A stretch of 64,000 nucleotides of DNA from Aurantiacibacter marinus. GTDB taxonomy: Bacteria; Pseudomonadota; Alphaproteobacteria; Sphingomonadales; Sphingomonadaceae. The position numbers were made by a program, and so were the translations under genes. Numbering within the stretch: the stretch's first letter is position 1; every line of letters starts with the position of its first letter. The stretch is taken from assembly GCF_001021555.1 (NCBI RefSeq), contig NZ_LDCP01000001.1, positions 1,116,001 to 1,180,000 of the forward strand. The letters run 5' to 3'. Shown here piece by piece: positions 27,318-36,030 of the stretch. The notes below the pieces were generated by a model. The model ran no database searches, was not told the origin of the DNA, and saw nothing but the letters and a program-made list of their open reading frames with translations.

Positions 27318-28337
27318 ATGACGCCTGCAATCTTTGGCCTGTCCGGTCCCAAGCTGACCGATGATGAACGTGCCTTCTTCAAAGAGGCCGATCCGGCAGG
27401 TTACATCCTGTTCGCGCGCAATTGCGACAACCGCGAGCAATTGCGCGCGCTGACCGATGAATTGCGCGCAATCCATGGTCGCAATCGCCTGCTGATATCA
27501 ATCGATCAGGAAGGCGGCCGCGTCGTCCGGATGAAGCCGCCAGAGTGGGATAGATATCCGCCGCAGGGTGTCTTCGCGAAGCTGTATGAGATCGCCCCGG
27601 CGAGCGCGATTCAGGCGGCGCGTGCCAATGCGCAATTGCTTGCGCTGGACCTGACCGAGGTTGGCATTACGGTCGATTACCTGCCGTTGCTTGATGTGCC
27701 CATAAAGGGTTCACATGATGTCATAGGTGACCGTGCGATGGGCTACGAACCGATGCAGGTCGCCGCGTTGGGGCGCGCCGTGCTGGATGGGCTGGCGCGC
27801 GGCGGTGTTGCCGGTTGCATAAAGCACATGCCTGGGCATGGCCGGGCGACGGTGGATAGCCACAAGGATTTGCCCCTTGTAACCGCCTCTGCAGAGGAGC
27901 TTGAAACCGATATCGCGCCCTTCGCGAAGCTGAATGAGGCGCCCATGGCAATGACGGCGCATATCCGCTTCACCGCATGGGATGCAGAACGCCCGGCGAC
28001 ACAATCCGAATACGTGATTGAAAAGATCATCCGTCAGCGGATTGGCTTTGGCGGACTGCTGTTGACGGACGATATTGATATGGAAGCGCTGGACGGGTCA
28101 GTACCTGAACGTTCAGCCCGTGCCATCGCGGCTGGATGCGATATTGTGCTGAATTGCTGGGGCAAACAGCGTGACATGACGGGCATCGTCGCCGCCCTGC
28201 CGGCGATGTCTCAGGCGACTGCAACACGGCTTGAAAATGCGTTGATGCATGTCGGCACAATCGGCGATGCAACCTTGCGGGCAGACCTGGTGGAAAGCCG
28301 GGACAGCCTGCTCGCCATCGCCGGAGTTGCTGCATGA
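27318..28337 (+). CDS. nagZ: Beta-N-acetylhexosaminidase NagZ (GH3)
   Basis: Cytoplasmic glycosidase removing GlcNAc from anhydro-muropeptides in cell wall recycling. The 339 residues hold the NagZ-type GH3 barrel: SIDQEGGRVVR near residue 61, DYLPLLDVP, the flexible catalytic loop GCIKHMPGHGRATVDSHKDLP with the His acid/base, and LLTDDIDMEAL carrying the Asp nucleophile. There is no signal peptide, as expected. The stop overlaps the scpA start by 4 bases (ATGA), so translation is coupled with the chromosome condensation genes. Confidence 0.96.
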   Translation: MTPAIFGLSGPKLTDDERAFFKEADPAGYILFARNCDNREQLRALTDELRAIHGRNRLLISIDQEGGRVVRMKPPEWDRYPPQGVFAKLYEIAPASAIQAARANAQLLALDLTEVGITVDYLPLLDVPIKGSHDVIGDRAMGYEPMQVAALGRAVLDGLARGGVAGCIKHMPGHGRATVDSHKDLPLVTASAEELETDIAPFAKLNEAPMAMTAHIRFTAWDAERPATQSEYVIEKIIRQRIGFGGLLLTDDIDMEALDGSVPERSARAIAAGCDIVLNCWGKQRDMTGIVAALPAMSQATATRLENALMHVGTIGDATLRADLVESRDSLLAIAGVAA

Positions 28338-29137
28338 ACACCGGCAATCTTTTTGCAGTCGAAGCCGGCAGCGGAGAAGATTGGAATGGCGTCGCTGCAC
28401 CGGCGCCCGATGATGATAGTGCGCTGTATCTGGAGCTTGACGGCTGGGAAGGCCCGCTGGACTTGCTGCTCGACCTGGCACGGCGGCAGAAAGTCGATCT
28501 CAAGTCGATTTCCATTCTTGCACTGGTCGACCAGTATATCGCCTATATCGAGCGGGCGGAGGCGTTGAAGCTGGAAATCGCCGCCGACTATCTCGTGATG
28601 GCCGCCTGGCTGGCATATCTAAAATCCGGGATGCTGCTACCAAAGGAGGAGCAGGAAGACCCGAGCCCCGAAGAACTCGCCCTGAAACTGCAATTACGCC
28701 TGCAACGCCTTGGTGCGATGCGCGAAGCAGGTGCGCGTTTGATGGGGCGGGACCGGCTGGGGCGCGATGTCTTTGCGCGCGGTGCGCCGGAAGGCCTGAA
28801 GGTGCTGCGCAAGAATGCGTGGCAATGTGACTGGTACAGCCTCGTTTACGCATATGGGCAGGTGAAACTGCGGACCGAACCAGTGGTGCATATGGTGGCA
28901 GAGCGTCCGGTGATGACGCTCGATTCCGCGCTCGAACGTGTGTCGGCCATACTTGGTGTCAGTGTGGACTGGATGGAAATCCGCTCCTTCCTGCCGAACA
29001 ACGCTGATCCTCGGCTGAAGAAATCTGCACTGGCTTCCAGTTTCGTCGCAGCACTGGAACTGGCGCGCACCGGCCGGGCAGAACTGCGGCAGGCCGATAT
29101 CTTCGGGCCGCTGCATTTGCGCCGGGTATCTGCATGA
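28334..29137 (+). CDS. scpA: Segregation and condensation protein ScpA
   Basis: Kleisin subunit of the SMC-ScpAB condensin that organises the chromosome. The 267 residues start with a 35-residue variable segment, then the conserved LDGWEGPLDLLLDLARRQKVDLKSI near residue 36 and DYLVMAAWLAYLKSGMLLP near residue 90, and end with a winged-helix region (KSALASSFVAALELARTGRAELRQADIFGPLHL). It overlaps nagZ by 4 bases upstream and scpB by 4 bases downstream. The SMC gene is not in the window. Confidence 0.96.
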   Translation: MNTGNLFAVEAGSGEDWNGVAAPAPDDDSALYLELDGWEGPLDLLLDLARRQKVDLKSISILALVDQYIAYIERAEALKLEIAADYLVMAAWLAYLKSGMLLPKEEQEDPSPEELALKLQLRLQRLGAMREAGARLMGRDRLGRDVFARGAPEGLKVLRKNAWQCDWYSLVYAYGQVKLRTEPVVHMVAERPVMTLDSALERVSAILGVSVDWMEIRSFLPNNADPRLKKSALASSFVAALELARTGRAELRQADIFGPLHLRRVSA

Positions 29138-29799
29138 GTGATCAGCCATCGGAACTCGTCCGCGCTGTTGAGGCATGCCTGTTCGCTGCCGAAGAGCCGA
29201 TGACGCATCAACAGATTGGCGCGCATCTGGGCGATGCCGATGTGCGGGAGGCGCTGTTACAATTGCAGGCGCTCTATGCAGGGCGCGGCGTGGTTCTGGT
29301 AGAGCGCGGAAAGCACTGGCAATTCCAGACCGCGCCCGATCTTGCCCATCTGTTGCGCCGCGAGAAGGAACAGCTGCGTCGCCTCTCCCGCGCTGCTACC
29401 GAAGTGCTTGCGATTATCGCTTATCATGAACCCGTCAGTCGCGCGGAGATCGAGGCAATCCGCGGCGTGCAGACCAGCAGCGGCACGCTGGATGTACTGA
29501 TGGAAGCGGGCTGGGTTCGTGCGGCGGGCCGGCGCGAAGTCCCCGGTCGCCCTGTCATTTACGCCACAACGCCCGATTTCCTGAGCCATTTTGGCCTTGA
29601 ATCCCGCAAGGATTTGCCGGGCCTGGATGAGCTCAAAGCGGCTGGCCTGCTCGATCCGGTTGATGACACCTATGAAGACATGGTGGCGCAGAAGGAAGAA
29701 CAGCTCGCTGCCGCAGAAGCTCAGGTTGAAGAAGGCGAAGAAGAGAATTCTGACGCGGAAGATGCGGCAATGCTGGAAAACCGCGGCGAAAGCGCCTAG
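29134..29799 (+). CDS. scpB: Segregation and condensation protein ScpB
   Basis: Winged-helix partner of ScpA, 221 residues. Two winged-helix domains are visible: residues about 5-75 (ACLFAAEEPMTHQQIGAHL) and 80-165 (RAATEVLAIIAYHEPVSRAEIEAIRG, then VPGRPVIYATTPDFLSHFGLESRKDLPGL). A highly acidic C-terminal tail (EEGEEENSDAEDAA) follows, common in this group. It is coupled to scpA by a 4-base overlap; tatA follows after 34 bases. Confidence 0.96.
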   Translation: MSDQPSELVRAVEACLFAAEEPMTHQQIGAHLGDADVREALLQLQALYAGRGVVLVERGKHWQFQTAPDLAHLLRREKEQLRRLSRAATEVLAIIAYHEPVSRAEIEAIRGVQTSSGTLDVLMEAGWVRAAGRREVPGRPVIYATTPDFLSHFGLESRKDLPGLDELKAAGLLDPVDDTYEDMVAQKEEQLAAAEAQVEEGEEENSDAEDAAMLENRGESA

Positions 29800-29833
29800 A
29801 TTGGTATCATAGCGTTACCCTAAGGAAAGTCCC

Positions 29834-30088
29834 ATGCAGCCAGGTATTTGGCAGATTTTGATTGTCGCCCTCGTCGTTCTCGTCCTTTTTGGTCGAGGAC
29901 GAATTTCTGAAATGATGGGTGATTTCGGCAAGGGAATCAGTAGCTTCAAGAAGGGTATGACAGAGGAAAACCGCGCGTCTTCCGAAGTGAACCCGCAAAT
30001 CGAAGCGCCGGCGACCACAACTGCGCCCACTACCGCGCCCGCCGCTTCCGAAACTACCGAGTCTCAGGCCGACAAGCCCGCGTCCTAA
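29834..30088 (+). CDS. tatA: Twin-arginine translocase subunit TatA
   Basis: Pore-forming subunit of the Tat system that exports folded proteins. The 84 residues have one N-terminal TM ([19 protein letters not shown], with the conserved Phe-Gly hinge), an amphipathic helix ([19 protein letters not shown]) and a disordered Thr/Ala/Pro tail. It has an AAGGAAAG ribosome binding site and leads the tatABC set. The amphipathic helix containing GISSFKKG separates it from TatB. Confidence 0.96.
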   Translation: MQPGIWQILIVALVVLVLFGRGRISEMMGDFGKGISSFKKGMTEENRASSEVNPQIEAPATTTAPTTAPAASETTESQADKPAS

Positions 30089-30112
30089 ACATTTTAAGCG
30101 AGCGCCGCAGCC

Positions 30113-30637
30113 ATGTTTGATATCGGCGCAACCGAATTGCTGCTTCTGATAGTGGTGGCGATCCTGGTGATCGGCCCGAAGGATATGCCACTTGCGCTGC
30201 GCACTGTGGGCAAGTGGGTCGGCAAGTTCCGCAAGATGTCCGCCCAGTTCCGTACTGGCTTCGACAATATCGTCCGCGAAGCCGAGCTGGATGAAATGGA
30301 GCAAAAGTGGAAAGCGCAAAATGAAAAGATCATGCGCGAACATCCCGGCGGCGTATCTGCAGAAATGGAACCGACAGGAGCCTATCCGTCAAATTTGCCG
30401 CCTGAAAAGGCCGCGGAAATTCGCAAGCTGGCGGCACAGGGTGACGAGCAGGCCATTATCGCTGTAAAGGAAGAGCAAGCCATAATCGCGGCCAAGGAAG
30501 CGGCAGCCGCAGTCGATCCCGCACCTGAAGCTGCCGGTAATGCGCCCGCAGCCACGGCAGAGAGCAAACTGGCTGCGTCAGAGGGTGATGCTAACGCGGA
30601 GCCGAAAGCACCGCCAGGCCCGGCGAAGGAAGCCTAG
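30113..30637 (+). CDS. tatB: Twin-arginine translocase subunit TatB
   Basis: Receptor-complex subunit that binds Tat signal peptides with TatC. The 174 residues start MFDIGATELLLLIVVAILVIGPKDMP (the TatB-typical acidic residue and Gly-Pro hinge), then a long amphipathic helix (RTVGKWVGKFRKMSAQFRTGFDNIVREAELDEME) and a low-complexity Ala/Glu/Pro tail in which a KEEQAIIA/KEAAAA-like unit is repeated around residues 118-132. It lies 24 bases after tatA and 3 bases before tatC. Confidence 0.96.
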   Translation: MFDIGATELLLLIVVAILVIGPKDMPLALRTVGKWVGKFRKMSAQFRTGFDNIVREAELDEMEQKWKAQNEKIMREHPGGVSAEMEPTGAYPSNLPPEKAAEIRKLAAQGDEQAIIAVKEEQAIIAAKEAAAAVDPAPEAAGNAPAATAESKLAASEGDANAEPKAPPGPAKEA

Positions 30638-30640
30638 CCG

Positions 30641-31477
30641 ATGGCCCTCAAACTGAAAGATCTGGACGATACGCAGGCACCTCTGCTCGATCATTTGATT
30701 GAACTGCGCGGCAGGTTGGTCCGTGCTGTTGCGGCGTTGGGCGCGGCGTTTGCGGTATGTTTCTATTTTGCTGATCAGATTTTCGGTTTCCTCGTGCGCC
30801 CGCTGACCCGGGCTTTTCCCGAAGGGCAGGGGCAACTGATCTATACGCGGCTTTACGAAGCTTTCTTCGTGGAAATCAAAGTCGCTTTGTTTGCAGCCTT
30901 TTTCATAGCGTTCCCTGTGATCGCGAACCAGCTTTGGGCCTTTGTCGCGCCAGGACTTTATGCGCGGGAAAAGAGGGCCTTTCTGCCTTTCCTTATCGCT
31001 ACACCGGTATTGTTCACACTAGGCGGATCGCTCGCTTATTTCGTGGTGATGCCGCTGGCTTTCACCTGGTTCTTGGGGTTCCAGGGAGAATCGGGCGGGC
31101 TGGAGGCGCAGGCGCTGCCTGCAATGGGCGATTACCTCGATCTGGTGATGCGGTTCATCCTTGCCTTTGGGGTCAGCTTTCTGCTGCCTGTACTGTTGAT
31201 GCTGCTCAACCGGGCGGGCCTTGTATCGCGCACGCAGTTGGTGGCAGCGCGCCGTTATGTCATTGTGGCCGTGTTTGCTGTGGCAGCGATCATCACGCCG
31301 CCCGATCCGGTCACCCAGATCATGCTTGCTGCCCCCCTTATCGTGCTGTTCGAAGGCTCTTTGTTGCTGATGCGCATTACCGAAAAGCGCGGCCTCAAGG
31401 CCAAGGCTGCCGAAAGCACAGATGACACAGAAGGCGCTACTTCTGTCGTAAAGAAGGCGGAAGACCCCGCGGAGTAG
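30641..31477 (+). CDS. tatC: Twin-arginine translocase subunit TatC
   Basis: Six-TM core receptor of the Tat translocase. The 278 residues include the signature APLLDHLIELRGRLVRA at the N-terminus, FWAFVAPGLYAREKRAFLPF equivalents (LWAFVAPGLYAREKRAFLPF near residue 97), FVVMPLAFTWFLGF with the conserved Pro, and AIITPPDPVTQIMLAAPLIVLFE near residue 219. The C-terminal cytoplasmic tail is charged. It is the last gene of the argS-to-tatC co-directional run and is followed by a bidirectional terminator. Confidence 0.97.
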   Translation: MALKLKDLDDTQAPLLDHLIELRGRLVRAVAALGAAFAVCFYFADQIFGFLVRPLTRAFPEGQGQLIYTRLYEAFFVEIKVALFAAFFIAFPVIANQLWAFVAPGLYAREKRAFLPFLIATPVLFTLGGSLAYFVVMPLAFTWFLGFQGESGGLEAQALPAMGDYLDLVMRFILAFGVSFLLPVLLMLLNRAGLVSRTQLVAARRYVIVAVFAVAAIITPPDPVTQIMLAAPLIVLFEGSLLLMRITEKRGLKAKAAESTDDTEGATSVVKKAEDPAE

Positions 31478-31572
31478 GTCATCACGCGGCTTGGCCGCAT
31501 GATGACCGATCAGTGCGCACCGCACCGCCATGTGGTAATATGGATCAATCCGGTACCGAAAATCTGCACAAA

Positions 31573-31600
31573 AAAACGGGGCCACTCAGGACCCCGTTTT
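31573..31600. terminator. Bidirectional terminator between tatC and a small membrane protein gene
   Basis: AAAACGGGG (31573-31581) pairs with CCCCGTTTT (31592-31600) around a 10-base loop, with flanking A/T runs on both sides. The flanking genes converge on it. Confidence 0.85.
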
Positions 31601-31623
31601 GAAATCTGTATGATGTGATCAGC

Positions 31624-31854
31624 TTACGGGCTGGTCGGCAGCGGTTCTTCATCATCGCTGGCCGCAATGATGATGCCTGCAATGATTGCCGCAGCGGCGA
31701 GCAATGCGATGAAGATGCCGTTTTGCCCCTCAAGCTGTTCGCCCTGTGCATCCACGGAAGCGGGCAGGCGATCGATGGACGATTCCTGCGCGAGCACTGG
31801 TGTTGCGGTAAGCGCGATAACGGCGGCGGCAGTTGTAAACGTCTTGGCGATCAT
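31624..31854 (-). CDS. Small exported membrane protein of unknown function
   Basis: A 76-residue protein with a signal peptide (MIAKTFTTAAAVIALTATPV, cleavage after LAQ), a short polar stretch (ESSIDRLPASVDAQGEQLEGQ), one strong TM (GIFIALLAAAAIIAGIIIAA) and an acidic end (SDDEEPLPTSP). A GGAT-containing site precedes the ATG. I know of no function; small proteins of this build recur in Erythrobacteraceae as far as I recall, but I cannot verify conservation here. It has its own terminator and is followed upstream by a 79-base gap to the amidohydrolase. Confidence 0.78.
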   Translation of the reverse strand: MIAKTFTTAAAVIALTATPVLAQESSIDRLPASVDAQGEQLEGQNGIFIALLAAAAIIAGIIIAASDDEEPLPTSP

Positions 31855-31933
31855 GGGATCCTTATCCTCTAATTACTCGTCGTAGCCAGTCTCTTAGCGC
31901 GATTTTGTTCGGATGGCGAGAAAAAATCTTGGC

Positions 31934-33634
31934 TTATCGACCAGCAGCTTCTGCCCCGTGCGGGCCTTCTATCAGCGGGTTCTGAACATCCGCATCATAA
32001 ACACGCTGTCCAGCTATCCACGTTTCCATAACCTGAACCCCGCGAATCTGTTCGGGACTTGCGAGCAGCGGGTCGGCGGAAAGGAACACGAAATCAGCAC
32101 GTTCTCCCGGGGCGAGGCGGCCAAAGCGGCCATCGGCAAAACCTGCATAGGCAGCGTTGGCGGTGTACGCGGCTAGCGCTTGTTCGCGGCTTATCGTCTG
32201 TTCGGGTAGCCATCCGCCAAATGGTTCGCCCTCTGCATTCGTGCGGCTGACCGCAGCGGCAATCCCCGACAGCGGGTCAACGGGTTCGACAGGTGCATCG
32301 GTTCCGAAAGCCAGCGTGCCGCCCTGATCCAGGATGGTTCGCCAGGCATATGCGCCGTCCAGCCGGTCGGCACCCAGCCGCGCTTCTGCCATGAACATGT
32401 CGCTGGTCTGGTGAACCGGCTGCATGCTGGCGATGATGCCGTGCTGGCCGAACATTGCCATGTCCGAGGTGTCCACGATCTGCGCATGTTCGACGCGCCA
32501 CCGGCGGTCGCCTGTATAGTCTTTGGCCAGCTCGTCGATGGCCTGCAGCAGGTCGGCATTGGCCGCATCGCCAATGGCGTGGACAGCGATCTGGAAGTTG
32601 TCGAGCGCTGCGCGGCTCATGAGATTGCGCAACTGCGTGCCGCTGGTGAGTGGAAGTCCCTGATTGCCTGGATCATCGGCATACGGTTGCTTCAGCAAGG
32701 CACCTCGAGATCCAAGCGCGCCGTCCAGCTTCACTTTCAATCCGTTGAGGCGCAGTCGATCTTCGTACAGCCATTGCGTTGGCCCCGGTCCGCCGATCAA
32801 CAGCATTTCTGCCAGAGAGTCGGCGTAAGCCATTATCCGGATTTGCAGCCATCCCGCATCGCCCGCGCGGCGTATCGTCATCCAGTCTTCTACGGTTGTG
32901 CCCATATCGGCCATGGCCGTTATTCCAAAACTGAGCAGCAATTGCTGCGCGTTATACAGCGCCAGGTCGCGGTCTTCGGGTAAGGGCGGGGGGACTTGAG
33001 ACGTTACAAGGTCTGTCGCGTTGTCGATCAGCACCCCGGCAGGCGCGCCGTTCGCAAGCCGTTCAATCCGGCCGCCAGCGGGATTGCGCGTCTGAGCTGT
33101 GACATTGCCCGCAGCCAGAGCCAGGGAATTGCCCCAGTGCGCATGATTGTCTGCCCGTTCGAGCCAGACGGGTCTGTCCGATACGACTGCGTCCAGTTCG
33201 GCTGCCGTGGGAAACCGGTCAAGACCCCAGCGTTCCTGGTTCCACCCGCGCCCGATGATCCACGGGCGATCGGGATTGGCGGCGGCGTAAGCTGCGATCC
33301 GGCTGAGCGCTTCCTCCAGCGATTGCGTGCCGGAAAGGTCAAGCACCAGAGTTCCCAGGCCAAGGTCCATGAGATGCGCGTGACCGTCAATAAATCCCGG
33401 CACCATTACGCGCCCGTCGCCATCCACGCGGTATTCGATTTCGCGCGTCGGCCTGTCTCCAAAATCGAGAATTTCGGAAATGCGCCCGTCTTCGTCGATC
33501 ACCAGTCCGGCAAACCGGTCGACAGATCCGTCCCGATTGACAGAGATGCCGTTGACGTTGTCGATCCATGTGTCGGCAAGTGCAGTGGATGACATACAAA
33601 GCAGCGTGAGGGCAGCTGCAAAACGGGTAATCAT
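31934..33634 (-). CDS. YtcJ-like metal-dependent amidohydrolase, exported
   Basis: Amidohydrolase 3 superfamily enzyme of 566 residues with a Sec signal peptide (MITRFAAALTLLCMSSTALA), so it acts in the periplasm. Metal-site features are the PGFIDGHAHLMDLG motif near residue 78 (first HxH), the Lys-containing KVKLDGALGSRGALL near residue 300, QIAVHAIGDAAN with the third His, RWRVEHAQIV with the fourth, and FGTDAPVEPVDP with the Asp. This is the YtcJ/NfdA arrangement of N-substituted formamide or related amide hydrolases. It overlaps the upstream dehydrogenase gene by 4 bases and is translated after it. The substrate is not predictable. Confidence 0.9.
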   Translation of the reverse strand: MITRFAAALTLLCMSSTALADTWIDNVNGISVNRDGSVDRFAGLVIDEDGRISEILDFGDRPTREIEYRVDGDGRVMVPGFIDGHAHLMDLGLGTLVLDLSGTQSLEEALSRIAAYAAANPDRPWIIGRGWNQERWGLDRFPTAAELDAVVSDRPVWLERADNHAHWGNSLALAAGNVTAQTRNPAGGRIERLANGAPAGVLIDNATDLVTSQVPPPLPEDRDLALYNAQQLLLSFGITAMADMGTTVEDWMTIRRAGDAGWLQIRIMAYADSLAEMLLIGGPGPTQWLYEDRLRLNGLKVKLDGALGSRGALLKQPYADDPGNQGLPLTSGTQLRNLMSRAALDNFQIAVHAIGDAANADLLQAIDELAKDYTGDRRWRVEHAQIVDTSDMAMFGQHGIIASMQPVHQTSDMFMAEARLGADRLDGAYAWRTILDQGGTLAFGTDAPVEPVDPLSGIAAAVSRTNAEGEPFGGWLPEQTISREQALAAYTANAAYAGFADGRFGRLAPGERADFVFLSADPLLASPEQIRGVQVMETWIAGQRVYDADVQNPLIEGPHGAEAAGR

Positions 33635-34521
33635 TGCTTGATCTCCGGAAGGTGGCGGATGAGGGCGCTCGTGTCCTGACGGGAGCCACCTGCGGCCTGT
33701 ACTTGCGCATAGAATTGATCGACCAGGGCGGCGACGGGAAGCGAGGCTCCTTTCGCCTTGCCTTCAGCCAAAGCGATAGCGAGATCTTTCCGCATCCAGT
33801 CTATTGCAAAACCGAAGTCGAACTCTCCCTGAACCATGGTCTGCCAGCGGTTTTCCATTTGCCAGCTTTGCGCCGCGCCGCCGGATATGGCCTCAAGCAC
33901 CTTATCCGTATCCACGCCGGTCGCCTGCGCCAACCGCACGCCTTCGGAAAGGCCTGCCAATACCCCTGCAATGCACACCTGATTGACAGCCTTGCAGGCC
34001 TGCCCCGCGCCGGCACCGCCGATGTGAACGATACGCGCGGCATAAGCTTCCATCACGGGCGTGGCCGCAGCCATCGCCGCGTCCGATCCGCCGCACATGA
34101 TGGCCAGCTTGCCATTCTGCGCACCGGCCTGCCCGCCCGATACCGGCGCATCGACCGCCAGCAGACCGTGATTTTGGCAGGTTTCGGCAATACAGCGCGC
34201 AAGTGCGGGCGAAACGGTCGTATGATCTACGAAAACAGCGCCTTTGCGCATCGCCGAAAGGGCGCCATCAGCGCCCAGCATGACGTGCGCCAGATCATCA
34301 TCATTGCCAAGGCAGGCAAGGACCACATCCTTGTCCGCCACAGCCTCTGCCGCGGTCGCAGCGGTGACAACCTCCACCCCTTCATCCGCCAAACCTTGTT
34401 GCCACGCCTCTGCGCGAGTGGTGGTGCGGTTGTATCCTGTAACGATGTGTCCGGCGCGGGCGAGGTGGCCAGCCATGGGCGCGCCCATCACGCCAAGGCC
34501 CAGAAATGCAATATTTGTCAT
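33631..34521 (-). CDS. NAD(P)-dependent 3-hydroxyisobutyrate dehydrogenase family oxidoreductase
   Basis: Beta-hydroxyacid dehydrogenase of 296 residues from the ATG at 34521; the frame continues upstream but that part has no start signal and would run under the divergent promoter. Motifs are dinucleotide-binding FLGLGVMGAPMAGHL at the N-terminus, substrate-binding DAPVSGGQAGAQNGKLAIMCGG near residue 118, and catalytic Lys in GGAGAGQACKAVNQVCIAG near residue 170. Relatives act on 3-hydroxyisobutyrate, tartronate semialdehyde or succinic semialdehyde; sequence alone does not decide. It is coupled to the amidohydrolase by an ATGA overlap and is divergent from the threonine ammonia-lyase gene. 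Confidence 0.9.
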   Translation of the reverse strand: MTNIAFLGLGVMGAPMAGHLARAGHIVTGYNRTTTRAEAWQQGLADEGVEVVTAATAAEAVADKDVVLACLGNDDDLAHVMLGADGALSAMRKGAVFVDHTTVSPALARCIAETCQNHGLLAVDAPVSGGQAGAQNGKLAIMCGGSDAAMAAATPVMEAYAARIVHIGGAGAGQACKAVNQVCIAGVLAGLSEGVRLAQATGVDTDKVLEAISGGAAQSWQMENRWQTMVQGEFDFGFAIDWMRKDLAIALAEGKAKGASLPVAALVDQFYAQVQAAGGSRQDTSALIRHLPEIKQ

Positions 34522-34631
34522 GGGATGCGTGATTGCCGTGTTCGCTGCCAAGACGCAATCCGGCAAAGACAAAGTTTGTGCGCGGAAACACCTCCGCCTA
34601 TTCCCCTGACGCTTCCATTTGGCTAGGCGCA

Positions 34632-35858
34632 ATGCCCATGACTGAAGCCACCCTCACACTCGCCGATATCCGTGAAGCCGCAAAGCGCATCGAAGGTGCG
34701 GTGGTACGAACGCCAACGCTTCATTCGAAAACGCTGTCTGCGATTACCGGCGCGAATATCTGGCTGAAGTTTGAAAACCTGCAGTTTACCGCCGCTTATA
34801 AAGAGCGCGGCGCGCTGAACGCATTGTTGCAACTGACCGACGAACAGCGTGCACGCGGCGTGATTGCGGCCTCTGCCGGAAATCATTCCCAAGGCCTTAG
34901 TTATCATGGCACCCGTCTGGGCGTGCCCGTCACCATCGTGATGCCGCGCACCACGCCGGTGGTAAAGGTGATGCAGACCGAAGCGGTGGGCGGCAATGTC
35001 GTGCTTGAAGGCGAAACATTCGACGATGCCTATGCTCACGCCCGCCAACTGGAAGCGGAACTGAGCCTTACGTTCGTGCATCCTTTCGATGATCCACATG
35101 TGGCTGCAGGTGCAGGCACGGTGGCGCTTGAAATGCTGGAAGATGCGCCTGCGCTCGACTGTATCGTTGTCCCGATCGGCGGCGGCGGGCTTGTCAGCGG
35201 GATGGGGACGGTGGCCAAAGCCCACGAACCCCCCATCGAAGTGATCGGAGCCGAGGCAAGGCTTTTTCCCAGCAGCCACAACGCCCGCTTCGGGGGAGGT
35301 CTGCCATGCGGCGGCGATACGCTTGCTGAAGGTATTGCGGTGAAAGAGCCGGGAAAATTCACCAGCCGGGTAATTGAGCGGGTGGTCGATGATATCGTGC
35401 TGGTCGATGAACCCCATCTGGAAGAAGCGGTCAGCCTGCTGTTGCAGATTGAAAAGACCGTGGTCGAAGGGGCGGGCGCAGCCGGGCTGGCGGCCATTCT
35501 TTCCAGCCCAGAACGGTTCAAGGGCAAGAATATCGGGCTGGTCCTGTGCGGAGGCAACATTGATACCCGGCTGCTGGCCAATGTGCTGCTACGCGATCTT
35601 GCCCGGTCCGGCAGATTGGCGCGGCTCCAGATTACCTTGCAGGATCGCCCCGGTGCCCTGTTCAAGGTGATGCGCGAGTTCGATGCGCATAATGTCAATA
35701 TAATCGAGATTTACCACCAGCGTATTTTCACCAATTTGCCTGCCAAAGGCCTTGTGACCGATATCGAATGCGAAGCGCGAGACCGGCAGCAGTTGGAAGC
35801 TCTGGTCAAATCGCTGACCGATAAAGGTTATCATGTAAGCCAAGTGGAATTGAACTGA
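34632..35858 (+). CDS. ilvA: Threonine ammonia-lyase with C-terminal ACT domain
   Basis: PLP enzyme converting threonine to 2-oxobutanoate, the first step towards isoleucine, or to catabolism. The 408 residues (start at ATG 34632, or 34638) have the PLP-lysine motif FTAAYKERGALN near residue 55, the glycine-rich phosphate loop VVPIGGGGLVSGMG near residue 182, and VLCGGNIDTRLL. The last 75 residues form a single ACT domain (LQITLQDRPGALFKVMREFD, then HNVNIIEIYHQR), fitting the shorter ilvA/tdcB-like class rather than the two-ACT E. coli IlvA. It stands alone, divergent from the dehydrogenase/amidohydrolase pair. Confidence 0.93.
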   Translation: MPMTEATLTLADIREAAKRIEGAVVRTPTLHSKTLSAITGANIWLKFENLQFTAAYKERGALNALLQLTDEQRARGVIAASAGNHSQGLSYHGTRLGVPVTIVMPRTTPVVKVMQTEAVGGNVVLEGETFDDAYAHARQLEAELSLTFVHPFDDPHVAAGAGTVALEMLEDAPALDCIVVPIGGGGLVSGMGTVAKAHEPPIEVIGAEARLFPSSHNARFGGGLPCGGDTLAEGIAVKEPGKFTSRVIERVVDDIVLVDEPHLEEAVSLLLQIEKTVVEGAGAAGLAAILSSPERFKGKNIGLVLCGGNIDTRLLANVLLRDLARSGRLARLQITLQDRPGALFKVMREFDAHNVNIIEIYHQRIFTNLPAKGLVTDIECEARDRQQLEALVKSLTDKGYHVSQVELN

Positions 35859-36030
35859 CCCGTTACGGGGCGCTTGTCGGCGCAGGTCAGGCGATTGTGG
35901 AAATTATCTCTGCACAAGACACATTTTGTGGTTAACATGGTTCTCCTGAGCGAATCCCATGTGCAATACAGGTGTTCGCCGCACGTACCGCTGTGTGACA
36001 GACCATTAGGCAAAAGGATCTCATCCACCC

